NCBI RefSeq assembly: GCF_029227915.1
Contig: NC_079879.1
Location: 23,204,501 to 23,268,500, forward strand
Reading direction: 5' to 3'
Length of the DNA stretch: 64,000 nucleotides
DNA from: Hydractinia symbiolongicarpus
Lineage: Eukaryota > Cnidaria > Hydrozoa > Anthoathecata > Hydractiniidae
Numbering within the stretch: position 1 is the first letter of the stretch; every line of letters starts with the position of its first letter. Under the pieces are notes generated by a model, which saw nothing but the letters and a program-made list of their open reading frames with translations, was not told the DNA's origin and did not search any database. The position numbers and the translations under genes are program-made. Positions 35,259 to 45,899 of the stretch are shown here, piece by piece.

Positions 35259-35502
35259 GGAGAGTATCAGAGACGGTTCTCCTCCTCAGATACTGCGTTA
35301 GATGTAACTTCACGCAGAGGATACATTAGTTTAATATTAAAATTATCAACGTATTTCCGAATGAACTTAAAAACGGTGGAGCGCAGAAATCGTCAGTGCA
35401 TTGTTGAAATCAAGTAAAATAATATTTTTAATACGAAAGAAATAAAAACTTCAGTGTTTGAAGACTAAAGCAAGGACAGTATCAGTTACATTTTGCCGTG
35501 AC

Positions 35503-38500
35503 ATGGATTGGTTAAAATTTGTCTTTGCTTTGCTTGCATTGGTAGCATGGGCGTCATCTCAAAAAAGGGGCGTTCAACTACGCTTGACAAAGAAAGGAAT
35601 GTTCTATGGTAAATAGATTTCGTTTTAATTACTTCGTGTTCAAAGTCATAAACCTCTAACGTTGATCTAACTTTGCGCTGCAAACGCAACTTAAATTCTA
35701 CTGGGAAGTATAAATTTTAACTCCCTTAAAAACCTTCTTAATTGTGATGAATCAGGAAAAAGTTTCTTTAGGTTTAGTCTCCGATGCAAACGTAGCGCTG
35801 ACGTCAGTCAAAATATAACTATTCTAAACAATATATTTTGTTATGAAAAAAGTGTTGCACTCTAAGCTTCCTTCTCACAACTGCCTAAACTTCAGGAAGC
35901 CCATACCTAAAAAGGATTGACTTTTATTCTTTAATTTCCGTTAAAATTTTAACCCTTTTTTATCTCGTGACATCTCCACGACGTGTTTTATGAAGCAAGA
36001 CCTAGGTACTTGTGTGGTCTGTTTTTAATTTTTTTTGTCGTGCAAAGCGAAATAACCCTCTGTGTTGAAATAAAAATTAAACAATGTCAAAACTTCTATT
36101 TTGTTTTTGAGAGTTTAAGATCACACCATTTGCTATAGTTTCAAGTTTCAAAAATAGTTTGTGACGTCAAAAAGTGGTGTTGCAATAACATTTAGCTTTC
36201 ACCTTTTTCGCTGTTTATGTCAACTTCGTAAGATATTTAATAACGTCCTTTGTTAAAAAAACATTCTAAAACAACAATTCTTATTTGATATATTAACGGT
36301 GGCTCGGGGTTTAAAGTTTTCCTTTAACCCAATTCGGTCCGGAGTTTTTCGAACATATTATGACTGGGGAGGGGGCTCAATAACTTTAGCACACTTATAC
36401 TACATGACAAAAGGAACAAAATGGCAGCAATAAAATTTTTCTTGCGCCAGCACATTTTTTGTGACGTCATCAAAAGCTTGAAATTTGTTCAAAATGGCAT
36501 TATCTGCTTAAAATTCAATTACTTTAGTACTAGAGCGAATTTTTACATTCTATTTGAAGTTTCTGAAAGCTAAATAAAAGTTATTTAACATATATTCCGG
36601 TTTTTACATAGATCGTAGGCAAAATTGCCAAATATTGCCCGAACATCCGGTTTTTTCCGATTTTTTGATAAAATACAAAAAAATCGGGAAATCGGATTAA
36701 TCACGTGACAAAACATGCAAAAAGATTCTTCTTGATGAAACAATGCTAACAAGAGTTATTCCCTATTATAAGGGTTTTATAGAGATTTTTAGGGGTGGTT
36801 TTAAGTAATAGGCAATATTAAAGCCTCTGGGACGTAAACATTTTGCGTGCAGGTGTCTAATAGATTAATATTAAAACTTAGTTAGTATTGTAGCCATGCA
36901 ACATAACCTTAAAGGGTTTTTTCAAAGGGATAAAGTTACATTCTTTCAAAGAAACCCGATATCTACAAAAACAACCAATGCTTTCCAAGTTTTGGCGAGG
37001 ACGACCATTCTCGAAGTTTTCTAGTGAAAATTTCTTACTTGTGTAAGGTTTACGTATACTTTTCTTAAACACTTAATGTGATTTTCCCCAGGACTTCTTT
37101 TTGCTTTTAAAAATACAGAAACTGAAATCATGAAAACATAGTGTAACACTCGTCAAGCCTTCTCCTGGAGGACGGGAGGGAGGGAGGAAGGATAATTTTA
37201 AATTTGTCAAACTTTTTTAGTACAAACCTTTCTTAATAGACATTTGTTACATATAGGTAAATATTTATCATAGCACATCTATAAATATTCACCTATATGT
37301 ATACACACCATCCGGATAATCTGAGTTTATCACTAACATATTGCCGCACGTAGTGTAGTGGGTTCGTCTGCGGCTCCCAGTTCTGGGGACCGCCGATCGA
37401 ATCCCGCTCACTGCTTGGCAGTATGTTAGTGATGAACAAAGTAGTTCTTCTTCAATAAGGCATTTGTTAGTTTGTTATTTTGTTCCGCATTTATCACTTG
37501 TTTACCTTTTAATATTGGGTGCTGTAAATATAAAATAAACGTACAGATGACACGATCGTAAAATGAGTTACAGAAGAATTTAAATTTTGTAACTGCTACC
37601 ATATTTGTTTAGCTGTCGACGTTGGTATTAAGATTATGCAAGAAGATCTAAAGAAGGATGTTATTAACACACGTGGAAAATCTGGTAATTTGGAATACAA
37701 TGTTCAAAAGTAAGACATCTCCTTTTTATTTGGTTTTAAAGAATTTTTTCTAAGCAACACCCAACTCTGTATACTTTGCTTTGTTTTCAGCATGCGAATT
37801 ACAACAGCCGTATTTCAAAAGTATGAGTTAATACCAGTCAGTGGTACAGGTATGAGGGGCCAGGTGTCTGGCATAACATTGGAAGCCAATGGTAGATTGT
37901 GGTACAAATACAAAAAAGGGTGGTTCAAGTTTAGCGACACTATTGGAATCGATTTGAAAGCGGAAAATATCCGTTTTGATATGACCTTGAACATAGGTAA
38001 ATATTAGCGACTGAAAAACTATTTAATAAAACTAAATAGAAACAAAAGAATTAATAAAACATTATATGAAAATAAATATTAAAAACAAAGATATGTCATT
38101 TATATTGCCAGAAAAAATTAATTTTCTAGGTTCAGATTCAAATGGTCGACCAACTATCTCAATTGAAAAATGTTCTGCAGGCGTCAGCGATATTGATATT
38201 CATTTCAGGGGAGGAAAATCATGGCTATACAACCTCTTTAGAAAAATAGTGGGAAGAAAACTGAAAAAATCATTTGGAGATCTGGTAATTCATTTCATTT
38301 CAAGTGGCACTATAACTTAAGAATATCGATATTGTAATGCTCACTGTCTGTCTATTTTTTAATGGATTTTGGAATTTCCTACGCGCTGATGGTTGTATTT
38401 TTAAAAATTATTGCTAATATATTTTAGCTCTGCAAAATGGCTACCAAAGAAATCAACACAAAAGCAAAAAGTGAACTTGCAACCTTTCCAGGTACAATAA

Positions 38501-40424
38501 CAGGCTGTCATAAAAAGTATTCTTTGTCCATGATTCGTTGCAAAGCAAAAAATATTCCTTTTTTTTTCTAGTTGTCAAGAAAATTGATAAATGGGCCGAA
38601 ATTGATTACCGTTTAACAAAAGCACCAGCTTTCACATCTGAATACATGGATGCTTACTTGAAGGTCTGTCACGAAATTCTAGGTTTTTAACACTAAAATA
38701 ATGTAACACCATGTTTCAATGTTGTGACATCGTGATTTTATTAAAATAATCCAATCTTTTGATCCCCACTACAAACATTTTCACTTAGGGTGAATTCAAA
38801 TCAGTCAAAGACCCTACAGAAACCCAGTCAGTGATCCCCACATTTTCAACCTCAAGCGATCACAACCGTATGATTTACTTTTGGATAACAGATTATACTT
38901 TGAACAGTGCTGGAGAAGTGTACAACAAAACTGGACGTTTGGATGAATCATTTGCAGCATGGGACGAAAAGGTAAAGGAGAAAATGACTTCCTCTTATTA
39001 ATTGTAGAGAGTCTTTGTTGTGACACCGACTGGTAGCCTTGTGGTAGAACGTTCCCTCGCTTATGAAAAATTAAACGTTACAACAGCAGCAGTAATAACA
39101 CATTTGGTTTGTATGTAGAAATTAAAAAAATTATGTTATAGGTTCCACAAGCCTTGAAGAGTATGTTAAACACAGGAAAATTTGCTTTGTTGTTTCCAAA
39201 GGTAAGCAAGATCTTGTGCTTTGTAGAAATGTTTCTAATTGTGACTGCTTTCCCAAAGAAAGTATTCTCTTCTTCTTACTTTTTAGCTTCAATCATTGTA
39301 TCCAAACGCACCTATGAGTTTAGAATTAAAATCGTACAAACCTCCGACATTTGAAATTGCAAAGGATCAACTTAAACTGCGCATACATGCATATGCACAG
39401 TTCAACGTAAAAGATAAATCAAATAAAATCATCCAAGTTTTTACCGCCAGATTCGTAAGACACGACTTTTGCATTTGGATAGCGTTTTCACTATACTAAC
39501 TAAAAAATATTAGTAATTTTGTTCCGTCCTTTAGGATATCACTGGAACGGGTTCGATTGGCATCCAGGGAGATAACATCAGTGGAAAAATATCTTCATTT
39601 GAGTATGTATCAACAATCTGCTGTTATAAATTCTTTTCACATGTATCAAAAGTCAGTTAAGCTATAGAAATTTACCATTTAAACAGATGAAAATATGTAT
39701 AACACTTTTCGGTTTTTACTTTTAAAGAGAGTCTCAAAGGATTATAAACTTTCTCACACTGAAACCCTAAGGGTTTTAGTTTGGAAATCATATTCAGCAA
39801 AATCTGTGATTGGAAAAAGTGCAAAAACGTCAGATAAAAAAGTTAATGTGTGAATTTATTATAGCTACGCTGCAAAGGTTTTATCATCAAATGTTGGAAA
39901 GATAACAGTAAGATATTTAAGTTAAACCATTGAACTGTGGGCATTTTTTAAAACCTACTGAAACATTTGCCTTCTTTAGATTCCATTAGATTCACCACTC
40001 GTCAAAATAATACTTGACTCCACAGTAATCGGGAAAGCAAACCGTAAGTGCAGCATTTTATTAATATTATGTTTAACAAGTTTTTAAATAAAAATATAAT
40101 CTATTATTTCTTATTGCAGCTATCCTTAAAAAGGGATTTCCGTTACCAAAAGTGAATGAAATTGCTTTCACTAATTTTGACGTGAAGTTGGAAAAGGTAA
40201 GAAAATCGTCTTTTCTTTATTTTATCTGATTTTATCCCCCTTCTAATATTTGTCACAAGAAATAGAACTAGAGAAATTAAACACTTACTCATTCCAATGA
40301 ATCATCAGTTATATAATACATTCAGAATCCTGCTCAAGATTTCCATTGATCAACATTGTTTGTATTTTTTTAGAATGTCATCCGCATTGGTACTGACATT
40401 AAGTATGTCAAAGGCAAAAAGTAA
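35503..40424 (+). CDS. LBP/BPI-family lipid-binding protein, gene 2 of a tandem pair
   Basis: Fourteen exons, all with GT-AG borders and with lengths equal to those of gene 1: 35503-35608, 37613-37709, 37791-37996, 38130-38284, 38428-38491, 38572-38663, 38789-38971, 39142-39201, 39287-39454, 39535-39602, 39865-39907, 39980-40043, 40120-40196 and 40374-40424. The product is 477 aa with a signal peptide at about 1-20. NGRPTISIEKC and GGKSWLYNLF lie in the N-terminal half, with Cys 151 and 190 for the conserved disulfide. It is clearly paralogous to gene 1 but differs at many surface residues (for example GKSWLYNLFRKI against [12 protein letters not shown]). An extracellular lipid- or LPS-binding role is inferred from the family. 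Intron 1 carries a piggyBac-like MITE and a tRNA-cored hairpin. Confidence 0.93.
36324..36913. mobile_element. piggyBac-like MITE, copy 1 (right end lost)
   Basis: Starts TTAACCCAATTCGGTCCGG and is collinear with the full copy at 40561-41306 through GTGACGTCATCA, AATCGGGAAATCGGATTA and GCAGGTGTCTAATAGAT. Its right terminal inverted repeat is not found. It sits in intron 1 of LBP/BPI gene 2. Confidence 0.75.
37329..37433 (+). repeat. tRNA-cored hairpin element with 17-bp inverted ends
   Basis: 37329-37345 (ATCACTAACATATTGCC) and 37417-37433 are reverse complements at 16 of 17 positions. Between them is a tRNA-like core with box A TAGTGTAGTGG and box B GATCGAATCCC. The downstream 24 bp (to 37457) plus the right end occur again at 48323-48358 with one mismatch, so the unit is dispersed. 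It lies in intron 1 of LBP/BPI gene 2. Confidence 0.7.
39022..39105 (+). repeat. SINE remnant in intron 7 of LBP/BPI gene 2
   Basis: ACTGGTAGCCTTGTGGTAGAA fits a tRNA-like box A region. It is followed by AACAGCAGCAGTAATAAC, which matches GATAACAGCAGCAATAAC of the SINE in intron 7 of gene 1. The middle is deleted. Confidence 0.5.
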
Positions 40425-40471
40425 AGTTTCAAGAAAAGTCTTTCTACAGTTTATTTTTAATTTTATATTTT
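40337..40471 (+). repeat. 135-bp tract identical to 32299-32433
   Basis: Partner tract in LBP/BPI gene 2. Divergence resumes at once on both sides. Confidence 0.9.
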
Positions 40472-40560
40472 CACGATATCAGCATTTGTGTAATTTTGAA
40501 TGCAGAAATATATGTAAACTACCTTAACTTTTTATAACCGGTTTGTTATCAATCAACCAT

Positions 40561-41306
40561 TTAACCCTATTCGGTCCGGGGTTTTTCGAACATACTATGA
40601 CCGGGGGGATGCGGATTCCGCCCCCCCCCCCTCAATAACTTTTCATAGGATTGTTCAAATTGAATCAAACTTGGCACACTTATAGTACGTCATAAAAGGA
40701 ACAAAATGGCGGCAATAAATTTTTGCTTGCGTCAGCACATTTTCTGTGACGTCATCAGAAGCTTAAAAATTGTTAAAAATGCCACTATCTGCTTAAAATA
40801 TAATTACTTTTGTTCTAGAGCGACTTTTACATTCTGTTTGAAGTTTCTAAAAGCTAAATAAATTTTTCAACATATCTTGCGCTTTTTACATGGATCGGAT
40901 AAAAAATTGCCAAAAATTGCCCGAAAATCCGTTTTTTCCGATTTTCGGGTAAAATCCGACAAAATCGGGAAATCGGATTAGTCACGTGTCAAAATTATTC
41001 AAAATGATTCTTCTTGATGAAACAAAGTTGTGTTGCAAGTTTCAAGTTCTAAGGATAATTCTAACAGGAGTTATTATATTTTCCCCATTATAAGGATTTT
41101 ATAGAGATTTTAGGGGTAGTTTCGAGTAATGGCCAATATCAAAGTCTCTGAAAGGTATGGGACCTAAACATTTAGCATGCAGGTGTCTAATAGATAAATG
41201 TTGAAACTCAGTAAGTATCATAGCCATATAAGAAAGCAATCAGGAGTTATTAAAAAAATCGTCAGGGGGGGGGCGGAATCCGCCCCCCCGGACCGAATAG
41301 GGTTAA
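40561..41306. mobile_element. piggyBac-like MITE, copy 2, complete
   Basis: 746 bp bounded by TTAA on both sides. The 17-bp ends CCCTATTCGGTCCGGGG are perfect inverted repeats, with a further subterminal inverted pair GCGGATTCCGCCCCCCC near both ends. TTAA target sites and CCC-starting ends are hallmarks of piggyBac transposons. No transposase frame is present. It lies just after the 3' end of LBP/BPI gene 2. Confidence 0.85.
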
Positions 41307-43039
41307 GCCCTGTCACCAGAAACAAATGACTTCTTTCACAGCTACGCAAGGTCTTAGGCTCGAGACAGATTCTGGCTAACCTTAACCTGACGAGACGAGG
41401 AAGTTGCGTCCTTGCCACATACCACAAGAGCAAGGTTAATGTCCTTCCTGCGACATGCTTTTTTTTCTAATACGTACCAGCGGGATATAACTGACTGTGT
41501 ATGTTGCAAACCCACGTCATGTTTCCCAAGAAGGTAGCATCCTCAACTTTTCTGCTGCATGTGTTAAAATTATGCTGAAAATATCTTTCTGATTTCCTTA
41601 ACGTGTTTAATCCGAGTTACAAATTAAAAGTAAATAAATTGCAAATACAGAACGTGACAGAAAATTTTTTTTTACAAAAACAATCTCGACCACGGCACCC
41701 AAAACTATAAGAAAACTTGAAAAAAAAAAATAATCCTGTGGACAAGGTTGGACATTACTTTAACCATTATCACTTAACAGCACGTCGTTGTTTATATATT
41801 TGTAAAGCGGCAACTATTAATCGAAGTATTTCAAGACATCACTGTACGGTTTTCTTGCAGGTACTGTTTAATGTTCCATGGGTGGATTTAATGCTTGCGT
41901 GTTGCTGATATCAGCAATGACACAGCATGCTAGCAGTGATCTTGAATTTTTTGAATGCAGCAATGTAGCAAGTACAATCTTGTTAATTGAAACACACGAT
42001 AAAGGTTCAGTTAAAGAGCAAAATAAGAAAACTAAAGAAATTTCTTTCTTGGATTATGAAAGAACCACAAAAACTCAAGGGCAAGGTTAATGAAACTTTT
42101 TAGGCTTTAGCCCTGCCTTACCTGGCAGGTGTAAAAGCTTGTAACTTTACCTTACAAAATTTTGTACTTTGCAGAGGGTATTACATTTTTAAGTATGGGT
42201 ATTTTTTTGAATGTTGGAACTGCGGACACCTATGTAAGAATATATAAGATTTTTACATACTTGTGTTGTTAAATTGAATTTGGGTACAAGGGAAATAACG
42301 TCATTTCTGATCCTAACAACGTCAGTTTATTACTTCCCTGACTTCGAAATCTTTCAATGCTATATTTCACATATGTATGAAGTTTAATAATGCTATTGTT
42401 ATTTCTGTTATATCTTAATTGTTAAAATAAGAAGTTTCTTCGAGGGGTTACAAGTACGATGGCCTCCATGGCACACCTCTTTTCTTAACAAAAATACTTT
42501 TCTTCTTAATTAAAACACTTCTCTTCTTTTTTTTCCCGGATCTTCTCTTCCGTCTGAAGCACTTCTCTTCCAAAGTAAGAAGCACTTCTCTTCCATGAAC
42601 TCAAAAAATTCCCAGACCTGATTCTGGTCCGGAATATTGATTGAGGTCGATTTTGATAATTAAAGTTTTTCAATAAATGACAACCCTCGTCCCCAGGCAT
42701 TTTGGCCTTTTCGAAATATAATGGATGACGGCGAAAACCCCGGGGGCAAGGATGAATAAATGACTTACCGGTCATAAAAAAGATCAAGTGTTCTTAGTAA
42801 TTAATAACTCTCGAAAAATTTTGTGAGTAGTGGACCACTACACATACTTTAGATAAAAATATATTGTGTTATTCCGGTTAAGGCATTTTTTTATCTTATT
42901 CTTATAAAGCACATTCATTATAATAAAAAAGCCAGTTATATGCTTGGTTGATACCACCATGGTTTGAGGAGTCTGGGCGCAGAGATAGAGAAATGTTCCT
43001 TCTAGCACAGCCCCTAAAACGCGCACTCACGCAGGAAAT
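41307..43039. other. Spacer with duplication flank, no gene seen
   Basis: 41820-41960 matches the 3' flank of LBP/BPI gene 1 (33455-33600). Around 42515-42595 there are repeated CACTTCTCTTC motifs. No coding exon is supported. Confidence 0.45.
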
Positions 43040-43107
43040 CCGGCACAGTCCCTATTAACCCAGTACCATCCGGCACAGCCCCTATTAATCCAGTACCATC
43101 TGGCACA
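43040..43107. repeat. 30-bp tandem repeat at the left edge of the Polinton-like region
   Basis: Two full units of CCGGCACAGYCCCTATTAAYCCAGTACCAT (43040-43069, 43070-43099) and the start of a third. Confidence 0.8.
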
Positions 43108-43160
43108 ATACCATAATAATCTATGGAATTCAAGACTTAATCTTAATAATCACTGCAATA

Positions 43161-43390
43161 TTGTGACGTCATCAAAAGTAGAATAAGGAATACTTCAAAA
43201 AATTCTAACACAATTTCCCATAATATTCTATGCGGACGGTCAAAAACAACAGATCCAGTACCATGCGGTACCATGCCATGCCTAGCCATCATTATTCCCC
43301 ATTAATTAATACAATGTAGTGGCGTCATCAAGGTAGAATAAGAGGTCCAAAATTTTTCTAGCGCAATTTCCCATAATATTCTACGCGCAT
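43161..43390. repeat. Diverged direct repeat of about 180-bp period
   Basis: The string TGACGTCATCAAAAGTAGAATAAG...CAATTTCCCATAATATTCTATGCG (about 43162-43235) recurs as TGGCGTCATCAAGGTAGAATAAG...CAATTTCCCATAATATTCTACGCG (about 43320-43388). It may be terminal repeat sequence of the adjoining element. Confidence 0.6.
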
Positions 43391-43604
43391 GGAAAATTCC
43401 CTAAAATCCAACGCATGTGCAGTAAATCTCGGCAATCCTCGGTACTTCTTGAAACGTATATAAAATGGTACTCTGTTACTGGTGCTCCGTAGAACTATGC
43501 GACAAAGTCAGGTGCCCAATAAGATACAACCCTCCACAGATGAGTACAAAACATACAGCGAATTATGGCTTTTGTCATGTCAAAGAAAACATTGAAAAAA
43601 AGCG

Positions 43605-43859
43605 ATGGTGGCGAGTACTTATACGAAGGCTACTTTTGTGGAGAAGTGTGCTGCTTGGCTTACGTGGAAGAGCAAAAGTTATATGATAGTGCGCATGAAA
43701 TTTCGCTGTGGCTGTAAAAAAGGCGATATAAAGGAAGGCCTGCTCCGGGTGTGGACGCCTCGTCAGATTTGGGGGCGACTTGACGCAAAAGGAATTCATG
43801 GCATTGGCCTAAGACGTTATTTTACAACAGATGTCGTAAAATACTGCTATAATAAATGA
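43605..43859 (+). CDS. Small element-borne ORF, unknown
   Basis: 84 aa, rich in Lys, Arg and Cys (CGCKKGD in the middle), with no recognised domain. Its TGA stop overlaps the ATG of the following frame by one base step (AAATGAG), the compact arrangement seen through the element. A second frame over 43550-43680 also looks partly coding (CGEVCCLAYVEEQ), so the true gene may be frameshifted. Confidence 0.4.
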   Translation: MVASTYTKATFVEKCAAWLTWKSKSYMIVRMKFRCGCKKGDIKEGLLRVWTPRQIWGRLDAKGIHGIGLRRYFTTDVVKYCYNK

Positions 43860-43863
43860 GTTT

Positions 43864-44180
43864 CAAGACGCAGGGCATATGCTCGAGTATGTACCGTACA
43901 GGCTCAGAACGCAGGACATGTGCAATAAAGCCGTTAAAAAAGTTCCCGGGATGCTCATGCATGTACCGGATCGGTTCAAGACGCTGGACATGTATGACAA
44001 GGCTATTGAAAAATATTTCCATATTCTTGAGCATATACCAGAAAGGTTCAGGACCCAGGATATGTGGAATGGGATTGTTGAAAGGGATCCCTAGCTACTC
44101 GAGCATGTGCCAGATCAGTTCAAAACGCAGGACATGTGCAGCAAGGCTGTTGAAAAGGAGCCCTGGGCGCTCGAATATGT
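43864..44180 (+). pseudogene. DUF4116-like tandem-repeat protein, broken
   Basis: Encodes at least four ~23-residue repeats of the pattern VPDRFKTxDMCxKAVEKxPxLLEx, for example VPDRFKTLDMYDKAIEK and IPERFRTQDMWNGIVER. A TAG stop interrupts the run at about 44091, after which the repeat goes on (HVPDQFKTQDMCSKAVEK). The pattern resembles the DUF4116 repeats known from large DNA viruses and protists. Function unknown. The frame one base away is open too but encodes a shadow. Confidence 0.6.
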
Positions 44181-44395
44181 GTAACGAGGTTGAAATGTGC
44201 ATTAACTGTCAGTATAGTTTGAAAAGTATGTCATTCATGACCTTCCTTACCGCCATTGGTCTATCCCTACCACTTGTAACCTTAGCATGCGTACAAGAGG
44301 AGTATAGGAAAAAGTATAATAAACAGAAGATTCAAGATATATGGGAACGTTTTGATGACCTAGAGGATGATCGTCCCTGTAGCTGTGATAAATAA
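44176..44395 (+). CDS. Small single-span membrane ORF, unknown
   Basis: About 72 aa from the ATG at 44176. A Cys pair near the N-terminus (MCINCQ) comes before a hydrophobic segment (FLTAIGLSLPLVTLACV) and a charged tail ending in Cys residues. Its TAA is followed without gap by the ATG of the next ORF. No family recognised. Confidence 0.5.
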
Positions 44396-44599
44396 ATGCA
44401 ACAGTGTAACGACTGTGAAAGGGTACTCGATGCATACGACAGATGTACCTGCGGACGTAGGTTTGTGGTAAGTGGTAAAATGTTGTGCTGCTACTGCTAT
44501 GAATATATTATATATACCGGGGGTGACTGTGCATGTACAATGACATGCAATTCTCTGAAGTTGTTTAAAATATACAATAAACAGAATGCTGAAGTTTGA
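44396..44599 (+). CDS. Cys-rich zinc-ribbon-like small protein
   Basis: 67 aa with CxxC pairs (CNDC, CTC, CCYC, CAC) spaced as in zinc ribbons: QQCNDCERVL, RCTCGRRF, MLCCYCYEY and GGDCACTMTC. Likely a small metal-binding protein of the element; partner unknown. It starts directly on the previous stop and its end overlaps the next start by 14 bases, so the three ORFs are probably read from one transcript. Confidence 0.55.
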   Translation: MQQCNDCERVLDAYDRCTCGRRFVVSGKMLCCYCYEYIIYTGGDCACTMTCNSLKLFKIYNKQNAEV

Positions 44600-45125
44600 A
44601 AATGAGCTTGTTAAACCTGAATTATTCTACTCATTTGCCGCTACGTTCACAGATATCGATGATATCAATATAGACTATATTACGGTATCAGATTTCATCC
44701 CTGGTAACGGGGGCAAGGATAATCGGTATATTATAGGGTACCATACACGAGATCTCGTGGTAGCCGTCAGGGTAAAGACGCCCGAGGTCTGGTCCCCGCA
44801 TGGAGTGACAAAATACAACGCAAATGCAGCACTAGCAATGAGCCTCGATTTCGTGGAGTATCCCGATTGGATAATGAAGTATCGTCAAATCTGGTCAAAG
44901 ATCGAAGAGTTAATCTCCGAAAAATTGACGACGGAGCCTGTAAAAAAGAACAGCTATATGAATACCAAACTCAAAATCTATGATGGGGCAATAACGACCA
45001 AATTCTACGGCATGCCGGTACCGTTTAATGATCCATGCCAGGCCAGTGCAATTCTGGGCATTTCATCGGTATATGTGCAAGGCAAAAACTACTACCCCCA
45101 TGTACATGCCACAGAATGCAAATAA
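44586..45125 (+). CDS. Intact 179-aa element ORF, unknown
   Basis: Full-length frame from ATG to TAA without breaks. Acidic and aromatic N-terminus, then mixed alpha/beta-type composition with a conserved-looking core (GVTKYNANAALAMSLDFVEYP, shortened here) and a C-terminal half with FYGMPVPFNDP. No motif I recognise. It overlaps the upstream Cys-rich ORF. Being unbroken among decayed neighbours is notable. Confidence 0.6.
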   Translation: MLKFENELVKPELFYSFAATFTDIDDINIDYITVSDFIPGNGGKDNRYIIGYHTRDLVVAVRVKTPEVWSPHGVTKYNANAALAMSLDFVEYPDWIMKYRQIWSKIEELISEKLTTEPVKKNSYMNTKLKIYDGAITTKFYGMPVPFNDPCQASAILGISSVYVQGKNYYPHVHATECK

Positions 45126-45234
45126 GGACTTCAAAAAAGAATGGTTGCTACTTGAGGATTAAAAAAACATATATTTTTTAGGCATGACCTATAAAATATA
45201 TACAACTTAGGGTATATACTCAGGCGGGGACTCT

Positions 45235-45897
45235 AAGTACCGCTTACATACTGTGCAGGTCGAACGTTTTTTAAAATCTCATCCTGCATCTCCTTCCTGC
45301 CCTCATCCTGGCCTTTCGCAACTAGCTGGCCACGCTCCTGTTCGTTGATGCTGTTCACATTCCTGTTGAAACGTTGTCGCATTTGTTCTTTTAGTATCAT
45401 ATACTTCTCCCTTTCCCTGCTGATTAGCCTATACTCGTAGTCGCTGATTATACCGTTCTCCATAGCTTTTGAAATAATATCGATAATAGAGTTTAATTTA
45501 GCCTCCGCAAGCAGCCTGATACCTTCATGCTTTTTGCTCTTAACCCCAAGTGATTTTGAGGCATATCTAAGGCCGGCCTGACCTATCCCGGCCACAATAG
45601 TGAGCCCCTCCCCATGGCAATAGCCAAGGGGACCCCTAGTCCCAAGGCTATAGCCCCAATGCCAAGCGCCGACGTAATCATGCTCACAACAAGCAGGCCG
45701 TGGTCGCAAAAGCGCACCCACGTGCCATGCATCTTAAATTTCTTTGCAAGCTTGTCCCGCTCCTTTATTTCATTCCAGATATGCTTTTCAATATCATCGA
45801 TTTTTTTGAGCCTGTATACTTGACTCTCCTCCTGCATATTGGGGCCTTGCGCAGGCGCACTAGGCAAACTCGTGTAAAGTTTGCTGATATCGCTCAT
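45235..45897 (-). pseudogene. Coiled-coil protein with glycine-rich membrane hairpin, frameshifted
   Basis: The start at 45897 (MSDISKLYTSLPSAP) gives an N-terminal region, a charged helix (IEKHIWNEIKERDKLAKKF) and a hydrophobic Gly/Ala-rich stretch (SMITSALGIGAIALGLG). The frame then shifts near 45610 to a second half with long charged helices (ISKAMENGIISDYEYRLI, REREKYMILKEQMRQRF) and ends at about 45235. I recall similar uncharacterised proteins in cnidarian genomes, probably Polinton cargo, but cannot verify. Function unknown. Confidence 0.6.
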
Positions 45898-45899
45898 CT

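Noticed and set aside
43856-44180. First part of the 179-aa plus-strand frame at 43856-44395
   Set aside because: It is the shadow of the DUF4116-like repeat frame; only its last ~70 residues (from 44176) look like an own protein.
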